NCBI GenBank assembly: GCA_963715675.1
Contig: OY970265.1
Location: 124,001-188,000 of the forward strand
From: DASVWZ01 sp963715675
GTDB taxonomy: Bacteria > Acidobacteriota > Terriglobia > Terriglobales > Acidobacteriaceae
Length of the DNA: 64,000 nt
Direction of reading: 5' to 3'
Within the stretch, counting starts at the first letter, position 1, and every line of letters starts with the position of its first letter. The notes under the pieces are model-generated. The model made no database searches, was not told the DNA's origin, and saw only the letters and a program-made list of their open reading frames with translations. Positions 1 through 8,448 of this stretch are shown one piece after another. The position numbers and the translations under genes are program-made.

Positions 1-104
1 GGCACATCGTGCCGCAGAAACGCGCGCGTGTCTTCGCTCCAATCCCGCAGCAGGGCGGGGAAGCTGATTTCTTCCGGAAGCACGATGCTGAAGAGCGCTA
101 GCAT
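1..104 (-). CDS. 5' end of an unidentified gene, cut by the window edge
   Basis: An open frame on the minus strand starts with ATG at 104 and runs off the left edge, so only about 34 residues are visible. They begin MLALFSIVLPEEISFPALL and read like ordinary soluble protein with charged and hydrophobic residues mixed. A TATAAT hexamer on the same strand at 117-122 lies so close to the ATG that the leader would be very short. No family can be assigned from this fragment. Confidence 0.45.
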   Translation of the reverse strand, partial: MLALFSIVLPEEISFPALLRDWSEDTRAFLRHDV

Positions 105-197
105 AGACTCGGCGCGATTATAGCAAGTCAAGAGCGCCGGCTCGTACCCGGGAAATCACCGTATAATTCGTTTATTCTGCGTGCTTGCGAGGTCTGT

Positions 198-578
198 GTG
201 GGTTCAAGATCGCTGAGGTTTTTCCGCTTTTTCCTGTCACCGCTTCTGGCAGCGCTCCTGTGGCCAGGGGTCACCCAGAGTTTTGCCCAGACCCAGGGGG
301 ATCGGCGGCTGCACCCCCCGCAGATCCCGCAGGAGCAGCCGCCATCTCCCGACGACGAAACTCGCGCCCAGCTCGAGAAAGACCAGGCGAAGAAGGCGAA
401 CCAGCAACGTCAGGAACAGATCAAACGCGATACCGACCAGCTGCTCCAGTTGGCCACGGAACTCAAGGCCTATGTCGACAAGACCAACGAGAACATTCTT
501 TCGCTGGATGTCCTCAAGAAGGCCGACCAGATCGAAAAACTCGCCCACAGCGTCAAGGAAAAAATGCGGGCGGAGTGA
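198..578 (+). CDS. Small exported coiled-coil protein of unknown function
   Basis: The 126-residue product starts at GTG 198, a few bases after a GAGG ribosome binding site; a second GTG at 196 is in another frame. Residues 1-31 look like a signal peptide (basic FRFFLSPLLAALLWPG core ending near SFAQ). A proline-rich linker around residues 38-52 is followed by a strongly charged Gln/Lys/Glu segment from about 55 to 126 that should form a coiled coil. A TATAAT hexamer at 162-167 could be its -10 box. Such small periplasmic coiled-coil proteins are common next to housekeeping genes in Acidobacteria, but no named family is recognised and no role is proposed. Confidence 0.7.
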   Translation: MGSRSLRFFRFFLSPLLAALLWPGVTQSFAQTQGDRRLHPPQIPQEQPPSPDDETRAQLEKDQAKKANQQRQEQIKRDTDQLLQLATELKAYVDKTNENILSLDVLKKADQIEKLAHSVKEKMRAE

Positions 579-671
579 GCCGGCCCGGGATGCAGTTCCT
601 GCAGCCGGGTCGACATGAGAATCGTTTGTGCAGCGCAGGAAATTGTCGCGCCAGCGGCAGGTACAGTACAA

Positions 672-688
672 TTGCAACTGAGTATCAA
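672..688 (+). promoter_or_regulatory. Candidate Fur-family operator before the regulator gene
   Basis: TTGCAACTGAGTATCAA lies 14 bases upstream of the regulator ATG. It has the same TTGCAA-N5-half-site layout as the perfect site at 1265-1281, with two mismatches in the right half. Position and similarity suggest autoregulation; binding is inferred. Confidence 0.45.
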
Positions 689-702
689 CAGGTTTCAGCT
701 TT

Positions 703-1152
703 ATGCCGCTGCCAGAAACCGAGGTTCCCGGACGCCTGCAAGCCGAGCTCATGTCCCGCGGTTTGCGCATGACTCGCCAACGCTGCACCATCCTGAGCGT
801 GGTGGAAACCGCCAAGCAACACCTGGACGCCAGCCAGCTTTTGCGGCGCGCCCGCAGACTTGACCCTCACGTCGATCGTGTCACCGTCTACCGTACGCTC
901 AGCTTGCTGAAGCGCCACGGCCTGATCGACGAACTCGACCTGATGCACATGCAAGGGGAAAAACATTACTACGAACGCCGCCCGCAGCGCGATCACATTC
1001 ACATGGCCTGCCTGCGGTGTGGCAAAATCGCGGAATTTGAGAGCGATCTTTTTGACCGCCTCAAAGGGCAGATCCAGCGCGAATGCCGCTTCCACATCGT
1101 AGTGAGCCGTCTTGAAGTGGGCGGTTACTGCGCGCAATGCCGCGCCGCGTAG
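703..1152 (+). CDS. Fur-family metal-dependent transcriptional regulator
   Basis: The 149-residue protein has the length and order of the Fur/Zur/PerR family. An N-terminal winged helix (RMTRQRCTILSVVE, then RVTVYRTLSLLKRHGLI at about 59-75) is followed by a dimerisation domain with the metal motif HIHMACLRCGK (H98, H100, C103, C106) and a second CxxC near the C terminus (C143, C146), which should hold the structural zinc. The subgroup (Fur, Zur, PerR) cannot be decided from this. Operator-like repeats lie before this gene and before the next transcription unit, so it probably controls itself and the exported-protein/cytochrome pair downstream. Confidence 0.9.
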   Translation: MPLPETEVPGRLQAELMSRGLRMTRQRCTILSVVETAKQHLDASQLLRRARRLDPHVDRVTVYRTLSLLKRHGLIDELDLMHMQGEKHYYERRPQRDHIHMACLRCGKIAEFESDLFDRLKGQIQRECRFHIVVSRLEVGGYCAQCRAA

Positions 1153-1264
1153 CCCAGAGTTGCCGCTGCGTTGCAAGTGGTTGCAACAATCCTGAAACAA
1201 AAACTAAGCCCTCTGCTTGACCGGGAAACGCGCCCCCGATTAGCATCGTTGCAGATTCATAATA

Positions 1265-1281
1265 TTGCAACTTAGTTGCAA
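1265..1281 (+). promoter_or_regulatory. Perfect palindromic operator candidate for the Fur-family regulator
   Basis: TTGCAACTTAGTTGCAA is two TTGCAAC arms in inverted repeat around TTA, ending 19 bases before the ATG at 1301, where a bound repressor would block expression. A related pair, TTGCAAGTGGTTGCAA, lies at 1169-1184 just after the regulator stop codon, and a weaker copy lies before the regulator gene. Repetition of one motif around one regulator supports an operator; binding is inferred. Confidence 0.6.
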
Positions 1282-1300
1282 CTGGGATCTACGCAATCCT

Positions 1301-2170
1301 ATGAACTTCAGGGGTCTACTTTGCCTATTCTTCATCCTGGCGGCCACCGCCTGCCGTGCCCAGGAGAGTCCGTACTTCGTTACCTATGACCACCACATGG
1401 AGGAGCCGGGAAACCTGGAGATTGAAACCTCCAGCACAACCGGCATTCCGCGCGCCGGACAGCAGTTATACTTTGCGCCTTACACCGAACTGGAATATGG
1501 CGTGACTGCCCGCTGGACCAGCGAACTGTACCTGGAAAGCCAGGCGACTTCGGGGGACAGCGCGCTTTTTACCGGCTGGAGGATCGAGAACCGCTTCCGG
1601 CCGCTGCGACGCGAACATCTCGTCAATCCGGTTTTGTACCTGGAGTATGAGAACCTCAACGAGGCGGACCGCATTCAGAAAGAAGTGGAAGGTCAGGCTC
1701 CGGATGTCAGTTCGCCCAACTCGATCCTGCGCCGCGAGAAAGATCGTGAACTCGAAAGCAAGCTGATTCTCTCAAGCGACGTTCATGATTGGAATCTGGC
1801 GGGAAACTTCATTGTCGCCAAGAACTTTTCCCAGAGCGAGGGAATTGAATTCGGCTACGCTGCCGGTTTCTTTCGGCCCTTGGCAAGGATGGCTTCGGGT
1901 TCCAATTGCCGGTTCTGCCGGGAAAACTTTTCTGCTGGCTTCGAGCTATACGGCGGGCTGGGAAGCACGCTGGGTTTCGGATTGCATGACACCGCGCACT
2001 ATGCCGCCCCGGTGCTGGCCTGGATGCTGAGTGACAACGGCACCTTCAAAATATCGCCAGGCTTCGGGTTGACGCACGAAAGCAACGCCGCCCTGCTGCG
2101 CTTTGGTTACAGCTACGAAATCCAGGGGATCGGCGCCAAGCTGTCGCGGCTGTTTGGAGGCAAGCCATGA
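1301..2170 (+). CDS. Exported beta-rich protein, probably outer membrane, in a metal-regulated operon
   Basis: The 289-residue product starts at ATG 1301, chosen because the signal peptide MNFRGLLCLFFILAAT begins there; the frame is open further upstream, but that would overlap the operator. The mature part has alternating aromatic and polar residues (YLEYENL, FELYGGLG, LLRFGYSYE) typical of outer membrane beta-barrels, and no catalytic motif. Its last bases overlap the start of the cytochrome gene (ATGA), so the two are co-translated. The palindrome at 1265-1281 suggests control by the Fur-family protein. No named family is recognised. Confidence 0.7.
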   Translation: MNFRGLLCLFFILAATACRAQESPYFVTYDHHMEEPGNLEIETSSTTGIPRAGQQLYFAPYTELEYGVTARWTSELYLESQATSGDSALFTGWRIENRFRPLRREHLVNPVLYLEYENLNEADRIQKEVEGQAPDVSSPNSILRREKDRELESKLILSSDVHDWNLAGNFIVAKNFSQSEGIEFGYAAGFFRPLARMASGSNCRFCRENFSAGFELYGGLGSTLGFGLHDTAHYAAPVLAWMLSDNGTFKISPGFGLTHESNAALLRFGYSYEIQGIGAKLSRLFGGKP

Positions 2171-2574
2171 GGCGGGTCCTGTGGAAATTGCCGCTCTGGA
2201 CAGCGCTGCTGCTTCTGCCCGCATGGGGCCAGAACCTGCTCTACTGGCCGGATCCGACGTGGCGGGCCCCGGAATCGGCGGCGCTGCGATCGAATCCGCT
2301 TGCCAGCCGGCCCCAGGCAACTGCGGGTGGAAAAAAGCTGTTCTTGCGCAACTGTGTCGAGTGTCACAGTGCTGATGGCACCGGGCTCACCAGGAAACAT
2401 TCCGCCGACCTGCAGCTCCCGGTCGTGCAACAGCAGAGCGACGGCGATCTTTTCTGGAAGATCACCAACGGAAACACCGGCCGGGGCATGCCCGCATTCA
2501 GCAAATTGCCCGAACTGGAGCGCTGGCAGGTAGTGCTTTTTCTAAGAACGCTGCGGCCGGTCAGATCTCAGTAA
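2167..2574 (+). CDS. Periplasmic monohaem cytochrome c
   Basis: The 135-residue protein has a signal peptide (residues 1-22, ending AWGQ) and a single class I cytochrome c domain. The haem motif is CVECH at about residues 63-67 (GKKLFLRNCVECHSADGTG), and the distal methionine is probably in GRGMPAFSKLP near residue 109. It should carry electrons in the periplasm. The start codon overlaps the stop of the preceding exported-protein gene by four bases, so the two form one operon under the putative Fur-type operator. The partner and electron acceptor are not visible in the sequence. Confidence 0.85.
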   Translation: MRRVLWKLPLWTALLLLPAWGQNLLYWPDPTWRAPESAALRSNPLASRPQATAGGKKLFLRNCVECHSADGTGLTRKHSADLQLPVVQQQSDGDLFWKITNGNTGRGMPAFSKLPELERWQVVLFLRTLRPVRSQ

Positions 2575-2672
2575 CGATTGCCTGCTTTCGTGTTCGGCCG
2601 TGGTACCAATGAGTGAGCCAGGCTCGCGAAGTTGTGCTAAGTTGGCTTCTCAGAGCCAGTGCTGTGAGGTGA

Positions 2673-3881
2673 ATGATGTCCCGCTCGCAAGCTCTCCTTC
2701 TACTTTTTGCTTTATTGCTTTCCCACTCCGCCTATCCCCAGAAATCGTGCAGCGGGATGAGCCTTGGCCGCGGCGCCAACCTCAACGGATTCATTCCATT
2801 TCCGGTGGACAACGCCTGGAACCAGGACATCTCCAACGCCCAGATTGATCCGAACTCCGACGCCATCATCAATTTCATTGGTCCCAACGTCCCGCTTCAT
2901 CCCGACTTTGGCGCGGGACTATACAACGGCCAGAGCATGGGCATTCCGTATGTGGTGGACAGCCAGAAGCCGTTTGTAAGAATCAAGTTCACGGCCTACG
3001 GCGACGAAAGTGATCCCGGGCCCATGCCGGTTCCGCACAATGCTCCGATCGAAGGCTACCCGCATCCCGACGACGGCGATCGCCATGTGCTGGTTCTGGA
3101 TCGCGATAATTGCTGGCTGTATGAGCTGTACCATTCCTATCCGCAAAAAGATGGAAGCTGGAAGGCGGACTCGGCGGCGGTTTGGGATTTGCTCAACGAC
3201 GAGCAGCGTCCTTACACCTGGACCTCGGCGGACGCGGCGGGGCTGCCGGTTTTTCCCGGGCTGGCGCGCTATGACGAAGTGGCCAGCGGACAAATCCAGC
3301 ATGCGTTGCGCTATACCTTGCAGTACAGCCAGCAGGCATTCACTCCGCCGGCTTCGCATTGGGCGGCGAATTCCAGCGACCAATATGCGGCGGTCATGGG
3401 AATGCGGCTGCGTCTTAAGGCCAACTACGACATTTCTGGATTCCCGCCGCAGGCCAAGGTGATCCTGGCGGCGCTCAAGCAATACGGCATGATCATGGCC
3501 GACAACGGCAGCTCCATCTACATCAGCGGCGATCCGGACAATCGCTGGAACAACAATGATCTGGGAACTTTGAAGACGGTGCCGGCGTCGGCGTTCGAAG
3601 TCATTCTGATGGATCCGATCTATACGCCGCAGAATGTCCCGACCGGGCCGGCGCCGGTGATCAGTTCGTTTACGGCGAATCCCATGAAGATTTCTAAAGG
3701 TCAGTCTTCTACCCTGAGCTGGAACGTCAGTGGAGCGCAGTATTTTGTGGTGTCGCCCCAAGTGGGCGCGATTCGCGGCAACAGCGTGATGGTCTATCCA
3801 ACCAAGACGACAACCTATACGCTGTACGCCACGAATCAGTACAAGCGCTCGACGAAGAAAGTGACGGTGACGGTGCAGTGA
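2673..3881 (+). CDS. Large secreted protein with a C-terminal Ig-like domain
   Basis: The 402-residue protein begins with a signal peptide (residues 1-22; a second ATG at 2676 is equally possible) after a GTGAGGTGA ribosome binding site. Residues about 25-315 are rich in Trp, Tyr, Asp and Pro (PFPVDNAWNQDIS, HRDDGDRHV-like stretches) without a recognised catalytic motif. Residues about 325-402 look like an immunoglobulin-like beta-sandwich (PVISSFTANPMKISKGQSS, TLSWNVSGA), often a surface or carbohydrate-contact module. It appears to be a single-gene unit ending at a strong hairpin. The function is unknown. Confidence 0.75.
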   Translation: MMSRSQALLLLFALLLSHSAYPQKSCSGMSLGRGANLNGFIPFPVDNAWNQDISNAQIDPNSDAIINFIGPNVPLHPDFGAGLYNGQSMGIPYVVDSQKPFVRIKFTAYGDESDPGPMPVPHNAPIEGYPHPDDGDRHVLVLDRDNCWLYELYHSYPQKDGSWKADSAAVWDLLNDEQRPYTWTSADAAGLPVFPGLARYDEVASGQIQHALRYTLQYSQQAFTPPASHWAANSSDQYAAVMGMRLRLKANYDISGFPPQAKVILAALKQYGMIMADNGSSIYISGDPDNRWNNNDLGTLKTVPASAFEVILMDPIYTPQNVPTGPAPVISSFTANPMKISKGQSSTLSWNVSGAQYFVVSPQVGAIRGNSVMVYPTKTTTYTLYATNQYKRSTKKVTVTVQ

Positions 3882-3912
3882 GGCAGGGCGAAGGGGAAAG
3901 CCTAAAAGAAAT

Positions 3913-3940
3913 AAAGGCACGGCCATAGGACCGTGCCTTT
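3913..3940. terminator. Bidirectional terminator between convergent genes
   Basis: AAAGGCACGG at 3913-3922 and CCGTGCCTTT at 3931-3940 form a perfect 10-bp stem with an eight-base loop and A/T-rich edges. It sits between the stop codons of the secreted-protein gene (+) and hppA (-) and can serve both. Confidence 0.85.
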
Positions 3941-3963
3941 AAGAACATCCGTCAATCGTCCAT

Positions 3964-6465
3964 CTAGTCAGCCGCTGCGCTCAGCGGTGCGTCGTCCGTC
4001 CGAATGCGCATGCCGTAGAACGAGCGGTGGACGAAGAAGAACGACACCACAAAGAAGCCGAGGGCCAGCAAGTGAGTCAAGCCGACGTTGCTCTCGGTCA
4101 GCCTCACCGCCAGCGACACAGCCAGCAAGCCGAACAGCGTGGTGAACTTGATCACCGGATTCAGGGCCACCGACGACGTGTCCTTGAACGGATCGCCTAC
4201 CGTATCGCCGATCACCGTCGCGGCGTGCAGTTCGGTGCCTTTCTGCTTCATTTCGACTTCCACGATTTTCTTGGCGTTGTCCCATGCCGCGCCGGCGTTA
4301 GCCATGAAGATGGCCTGGTACAAACCAAAGGCCGCAATCGAAATCAGATATCCGACAAAGAAGAACGGATCGATGAAGGCAAACGCCAGGGTCACAAAGA
4401 ACACCGCAATAAAGATGTTCAACATGCCCTTCTGCGCATACTTGGTACAGATTTCTACGACTTTCTTGCTGTCGGCAACCGAGGCTTTCGTGGATCCTTC
4501 GAGCTTGATGTTGCGCTTGATGAACTCCACGGCACGGTACGCGCCGGTGCTGACCGCCTGCATGGAAGCGCCGGTGAACCAGTAGATGACCGAGCCGCCG
4601 GAAATCAGGCCCAGCAGAAACGGTGCGTGTAGCAAGGACAGCTTGTCAACGTTTGCCGACAATCCGTTGGTGAGAGCCATAATGATGGAGAAAATCATGG
4701 TGGTCGCGCCGACCACGGCGGTGCCAATCAGCACCGGCTTGGCGGTCGCTTTGAAAGTGTTGCCCGCGCCGTCGTTGGCTTCGAGCAAGTGTTTGGCCCG
4801 CTCGAAGTTTACCGTCATGTTGAAATCTTTCTTCAACTCGCTTTCGATCGCCGGAACCTGCTCGATCAGAGACAGCTCATACACCGATTGCGCGTTGTCG
4901 GTGACGGGCCCGTAAGAATCCACGGCGATGGTCACCGGCCCCATGCCGAGGAATCCGAACGCCACCAAACCAAAGGCGAAGACTGGAGCCGCCACCATCG
5001 AAGCCGCCGCCGCCAGGCCCATGGTGCTCATGAGGTAACCGATGGTCATCAGCGCCACCATCGAGAATCCCAGGTAGTAAGCCGAGAAATTCCCCGCCAC
5101 AAAGCCCGACAGAATTCCCAGCGACGCTCCGCCTTCCTGCGACGAGATCACCACTTCACGCACGTGGCGCGATTCCGTCGAGGTGAATACTTTCACCAGT
5201 TCGGGGATGAGTGCGCCCGCCAGCGTGCCGCACGAAATGATGGTTGCCAGCTTCCACCATTGCGTCGCATCGCCGCCGATGCTCGGAACCACCAGCGACG
5301 AAATCACATAGGTCAGCGCGATCGAGACCAGCGAGGTCACCCAGACCAGCGAGGTCAGCGGCGCTTCAAAGTTAAAGTCCGCAGCGTTGCCGTAGCGGCT
5401 GCGAGCCACGGCGCTGTTCAGGAAGTACGCCGCCGCGCTCGAAACCAGCATCATGATGCGCATGACGAATATCCAGACCAGCAGTTGTACTTGCACGGTC
5501 GGGTCTTTGACTGCCAGCAAAATGAACGTAATCAGCGCCACGCCGGTCACGCCGTAGGTTTCGAATCCGTCAGCCGAGGGGCCAACCGAGTCGCCCGCGT
5601 TGTCGCCGGTGCAGTCGGCGATGACGCCCGGATTGCGCGCATCGTCCTCTTTAATCTTGAAGACGATCTTCATCAAGTCCGACCCGATGTCGGCAATCTT
5701 GGTGAAAATGCCGCCGGCAATACGCAGCGCGGCCGCGCCCAGCGACTCGCCAATGGCGAATCCGATGAAGCACGGTCCGGCATAGTCGCCCGGAATGAAC
5801 AGCAGAATAAAGAGCATGATCAGCAGCTCGACGCTGATCAGCATCATGCCAATGCTCATGCCCGCCTGCAACGGAATGCTATAGATCGGATAAGGCTTGC
5901 CGCTGAGTCCCGCGAACGCGGTCCGCGAATTGGCGAAGGTGTTGACGCGAATGCCGAACCACGCGACGCCGAAGCTGCCCGCAATGCCCACCAGGCTGAA
6001 GGCCAGAATAATGGGCAGCGTCGTCCACACCGATTTGCCCGGCACCGGCGACAGGATGCCAAAGTACAGCACAATCACCGCCGCGATGAAGATCCATAAC
6101 AGCAGCAGGAACTTGCCCTGGGTGATCAGGTAGGTCTTGCAGGTCTCATAAATCAGTTCAGAAATTTCGCGCATGGCGCGATGCACCGGCAGATTCTTGA
6201 GCCGCATATAAATGGCGAGGCCGAATCCCAGGCCCGCGATGCAGAACAGAATTCCGATCATCAGCAGCTTGTGGCCGTCGATCGCATTGCTGAAAAAGTT
6301 GACCGACGACAGGTCGGGAAGTTTGAGGCTGGCTTCCCCGCCCGCTTCTCCGGAAGGTTGAGCCAGCGCGGCGGACGCGCCGAGGGTGATCATAGTAAGA
6401 ATCGCGGCCAACGTCTGAGCGAAACCGCGTGCATGGGACACAATACCGGCCAACCAGATGCGCAT
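3964..6465 (-). CDS. hppA: Membrane-bound proton-translocating pyrophosphatase
   Basis: The 833-residue protein hydrolyses pyrophosphate and pumps protons across the inner membrane. ATG 6465 is chosen because GGAGG lies seven bases upstream; a longer in-frame start has no such site. About 15-16 membrane helices are visible. The catalytic loop reads EDDARNPGVIADCTGDNAG around residue 270, the family signature, and DSYGPVTDNA lies further on. GNTFKAT near residue 568 has Lys at the position that separates K+-independent from K+-dependent enzymes, so a K+-independent H+ pump is expected. An N-terminal hydrophobic segment ending ASAALAQ resembles a signal peptide and makes the protein longer than many relatives. 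Such pumps often accompany sulfate activation, which releases pyrophosphate, and an apr-qmo cluster lies in this window. Confidence 0.95.
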   Translation of the reverse strand: MRIWLAGIVSHARGFAQTLAAILTMITLGASAALAQPSGEAGGEASLKLPDLSSVNFFSNAIDGHKLLMIGILFCIAGLGFGLAIYMRLKNLPVHRAMREISELIYETCKTYLITQGKFLLLLWIFIAAVIVLYFGILSPVPGKSVWTTLPIILAFSLVGIAGSFGVAWFGIRVNTFANSRTAFAGLSGKPYPIYSIPLQAGMSIGMMLISVELLIMLFILLFIPGDYAGPCFIGFAIGESLGAAALRIAGGIFTKIADIGSDLMKIVFKIKEDDARNPGVIADCTGDNAGDSVGPSADGFETYGVTGVALITFILLAVKDPTVQVQLLVWIFVMRIMMLVSSAAAYFLNSAVARSRYGNAADFNFEAPLTSLVWVTSLVSIALTYVISSLVVPSIGGDATQWWKLATIISCGTLAGALIPELVKVFTSTESRHVREVVISSQEGGASLGILSGFVAGNFSAYYLGFSMVALMTIGYLMSTMGLAAAASMVAAPVFAFGLVAFGFLGMGPVTIAVDSYGPVTDNAQSVYELSLIEQVPAIESELKKDFNMTVNFERAKHLLEANDGAGNTFKATAKPVLIGTAVVGATTMIFSIIMALTNGLSANVDKLSLLHAPFLLGLISGGSVIYWFTGASMQAVSTGAYRAVEFIKRNIKLEGSTKASVADSKKVVEICTKYAQKGMLNIFIAVFFVTLAFAFIDPFFFVGYLISIAAFGLYQAIFMANAGAAWDNAKKIVEVEMKQKGTELHAATVIGDTVGDPFKDTSSVALNPVIKFTTLFGLLAVSLAVRLTESNVGLTHLLALGFFVVSFFFVHRSFYGMRIRTDDAPLSAAAD

Positions 6466-6941
6466 ACAATTCCTCCACAACCTGAGAATAATTAGAGCTG
6501 ACGGCAATGATTTTCAAAAAGGATTTTGGGAAGGGCATGCCTTTAGCCATGCCGCCAAGATCCTTGCTAAGGATGCACAGACTTCAGCATCCGCTCCTGC
6601 CGATGGAACCGGAACGCCCGTGAGCGCACCATGCCATTGCCGGAGTTCCGAACACGCTTCCACCGCAAAACTGGAACTGAAGAGTTTGGCCGCGTCGGAG
6701 ATTCAGTGTGCCGTTCTACCACAGGCCGCGCACCGGCACAAGGACTTGTGACCCACCAGCCGCCTACCGGGAGCGGAAAACTCCTTCGGGCCGGGAACAC
6801 AAGACCTGTCTTTATAGCATGATGGAGCGGGTCGGATCAAACCGGGAGGGTGGAGGGAACGCTCTGACACTGCGTTGATTTTGACCGAAGAGGCGCGAAT
6901 CTTGGGAGTACAATGGATCGCCTTCAGTTGGGAGGGGAATT
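6466..6941. other. Intergenic region between hppA and the tandem paralogues
   Basis: About 475 bases separate these divergent units. No convincing protein gene is seen. The middle part contains two adjacent hairpins (listed separately). The GGAGGGGAATT ribosome binding site of the first paralogue lies just before 6942. Confidence 0.6.
6707..6806 (-). ncRNA. Possible structured RNA of unknown class
   Basis: Read on the minus strand, a TATAAA-like hexamer (6811-6816) is followed by GGTCTTGTG (6798-6806), which pairs with CACAAGTCC (6742-6750) with one mismatch. Next to it CGGCACA and TGTGCCG (6734-6740 and 6707-6713 on the plus strand) form a perfect 7-bp stem. The hairpins are back to back in a region with no gene. 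The motif GGCTGGTGGGTCAC recalls part of 6S RNA, but the overall length and layout do not fit, so no class is assigned. It could also be leader sequence of hppA. Confidence 0.3.
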
Positions 6942-7682
6942 ATGAAGCGCACCTCGAGGAAGCCATCCAATCTTTCGGAATCGGTGCAAAGGCGTCTGAA
7001 CGCCTACGCGCTGGCGGCGAGCGCGGCGGGAGTGGGAGTGCTGGCATTAGTATCACCCGCCGACGCGAAGGTCATGTACACCAAGGTTGACAAGCGGATT
7101 CCGGGCGGCTACTTCGGTGCTTACCATCTCAGCCTCAACAACAGCAAAATCGTCGATTTTAACCTTTACTGGGACTTTAATGGCGGGTGGATGAAGGTGC
7201 TGCCGTCGAAAGTGGAGCAGAGCAACATGGTGCTCGGTGGTGGTTTGTACAGCGAGAGCCACCACCGCAAGTTTGCTTCTAATGCCGCATATGCTCTTGG
7301 TCCTGGAGTTCAGGTGGGTCAGTCTGCGAAGTTTCAGCCAAAACATTCTTCGATGTACAGGGGTCAGTCCTCATGTACCAGCCGTGGTGCCAGTTGCATC
7401 GTCGGGTCCTGGTTCCTGGCCGAGAAAAAGTACCTTGGCCTGATGTTCCATATCAAGGGTGCGGTTCATTATGGATGGGCGCGGATATCTTGGTATCCGA
7501 AACATTCTTCTTGCGGCAACCAAGTGTATAAAGGCGGTTGTTACAAGGTTACCGGCTACGCCTACGAGAGTATTGCCGGTCAGTCGATCATGACTGGTCA
7601 GACGGCAGATGGAGTACGACCTGAATCCGGCAGCCTCGGAGCCTTGGCGGCGGGAGTGTCGAGATCGCACAGCGGGAAGTAG
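6942..7682 (+). CDS. Exported protein, tandem family copy 1
   Basis: This 246-residue protein is the first of four adjacent paralogues. All begin with a basic, Ser-rich segment (KRTSRKPSNLSESVQ), then LNAYALAASAAGVGVLAL and an AxA-type cleavage site, so they should be exported with an unusually long signal peptide. The mature domain has conserved blocks such as YLGLMFHIKGAVHYGWARI (about residue 165) and TGYAYESIAG (about 205), and the protein ends with GSLGALAAGVSRSHSGK, a short tail shared by the family. GGAGGGG before the ATG is a strong ribosome binding site. No catalytic motif is recognised. Confidence 0.8.
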   Translation: MKRTSRKPSNLSESVQRRLNAYALAASAAGVGVLALVSPADAKVMYTKVDKRIPGGYFGAYHLSLNNSKIVDFNLYWDFNGGWMKVLPSKVEQSNMVLGGGLYSESHHRKFASNAAYALGPGVQVGQSAKFQPKHSSMYRGQSSCTSRGASCIVGSWFLAEKKYLGLMFHIKGAVHYGWARISWYPKHSSCGNQVYKGGCYKVTGYAYESIAGQSIMTGQTADGVRPESGSLGALAAGVSRSHSGK

Positions 7683-7704
7683 TAAGGAAAAGTCGGAGGA
7701 ATTT

Positions 7705-8427
7705 ATGAAGCGAACGTCAAGGAAGACCGCGAGCCTTTCGGAATCCCTGCAACGCCATCTGAACTCCTACGCGCTGGCCGCGAGTGCGACGGGTGTGGGC
7801 GTGCTGGCTGTGGCGCAGTCTGCAGAAGCGAAGATCGTCTATACGCCTGCTCACCAAAGACTGTATGTCGGTTACCATCTTGACCTAAACCACGACGGAA
7901 TCCCTGATTTCATCATTAACTGGAACCCCAATGGTTTCAGCTCACTTTTTGTGCTGCCATCAAGAAAGGAACCCAACAACATGGTGATTGGCGGCCCGAT
8001 ATACAGCAACAAGAGTCACCGACAGTTTGGGTCGTATGGGGCTTCTGCCCTTAGTCTGGGAGTTTCGGTTGGTCAGTCAGCCAAGTTCCAGCCGCGCCAC
8101 AGTGAAATGTTTATCCGTTTTCGGTCGTGTACTTCCGATGGTGGTTCATGCACGCTTGGACAGTGGCACAAGGCCGAGAACAAATACCTTGGTCTGATGT
8201 TTCATATCAGAGGGGAAGGTCATTACGGCTGGGCTCGTATTACATACGTCGATCATTGTGGAGAGAAAGGAAGGCTCTGCTACAGGATAACCGGCTACGC
8301 TTACGAGACGATTGCCAACAAGCCCATCATCACGGGCAAGACCAAAAGGCCGGATGTCATCACGCTGCAACCCGGCAGCCTCGGAGCCTTGGCGGCGGGA
8401 GTGTCGAGATCGCACAGCGGGAAGTAA
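7705..8427 (+). CDS. Exported protein, tandem family copy 2
   Basis: The 240-residue paralogue starts at ATG 7705 after GGAGGAATTT, 22 bases behind copy 1; an upstream in-frame ATG lies inside copy 1 and is not used. The signal region (TSRKTASLSESLQRHLNSY, then ALAASATGVGVLAVAQSAEA) is followed by VYTPAHQ. LDLNHDGIPDF near residue 58 resembles a calcium-binding DxNxDG loop, which copies 3 and 4 share in altered form (LDLNHDGVNDF, LDLNHDNVADF). The tail GSLGALAAGVSRSHSGK is identical to that of copy 1. The function is unknown; the Asp/Asn loop suggests metal-stabilised extracellular folding. Confidence 0.8.
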   Translation: MKRTSRKTASLSESLQRHLNSYALAASATGVGVLAVAQSAEAKIVYTPAHQRLYVGYHLDLNHDGIPDFIINWNPNGFSSLFVLPSRKEPNNMVIGGPIYSNKSHRQFGSYGASALSLGVSVGQSAKFQPRHSEMFIRFRSCTSDGGSCTLGQWHKAENKYLGLMFHIRGEGHYGWARITYVDHCGEKGRLCYRITGYAYETIANKPIITGKTKRPDVITLQPGSLGALAAGVSRSHSGK

Positions 8428-8448
8428 TCAGCGGAAGTCGGAGGAATT

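Noticed and set aside
4789..6099. A long open frame on the plus strand antisense to hppA
   Set aside because: It lies entirely inside hppA, is extremely rich in Arg, His and Gln, and has no domain pattern. It is a frame kept open by high GC codon use on the opposite strand.
6707..6806. 6S RNA
   Set aside because: One short segment is reminiscent of 6S RNA, but the hairpins are too short and separate to form the long closing stem and central bubble.
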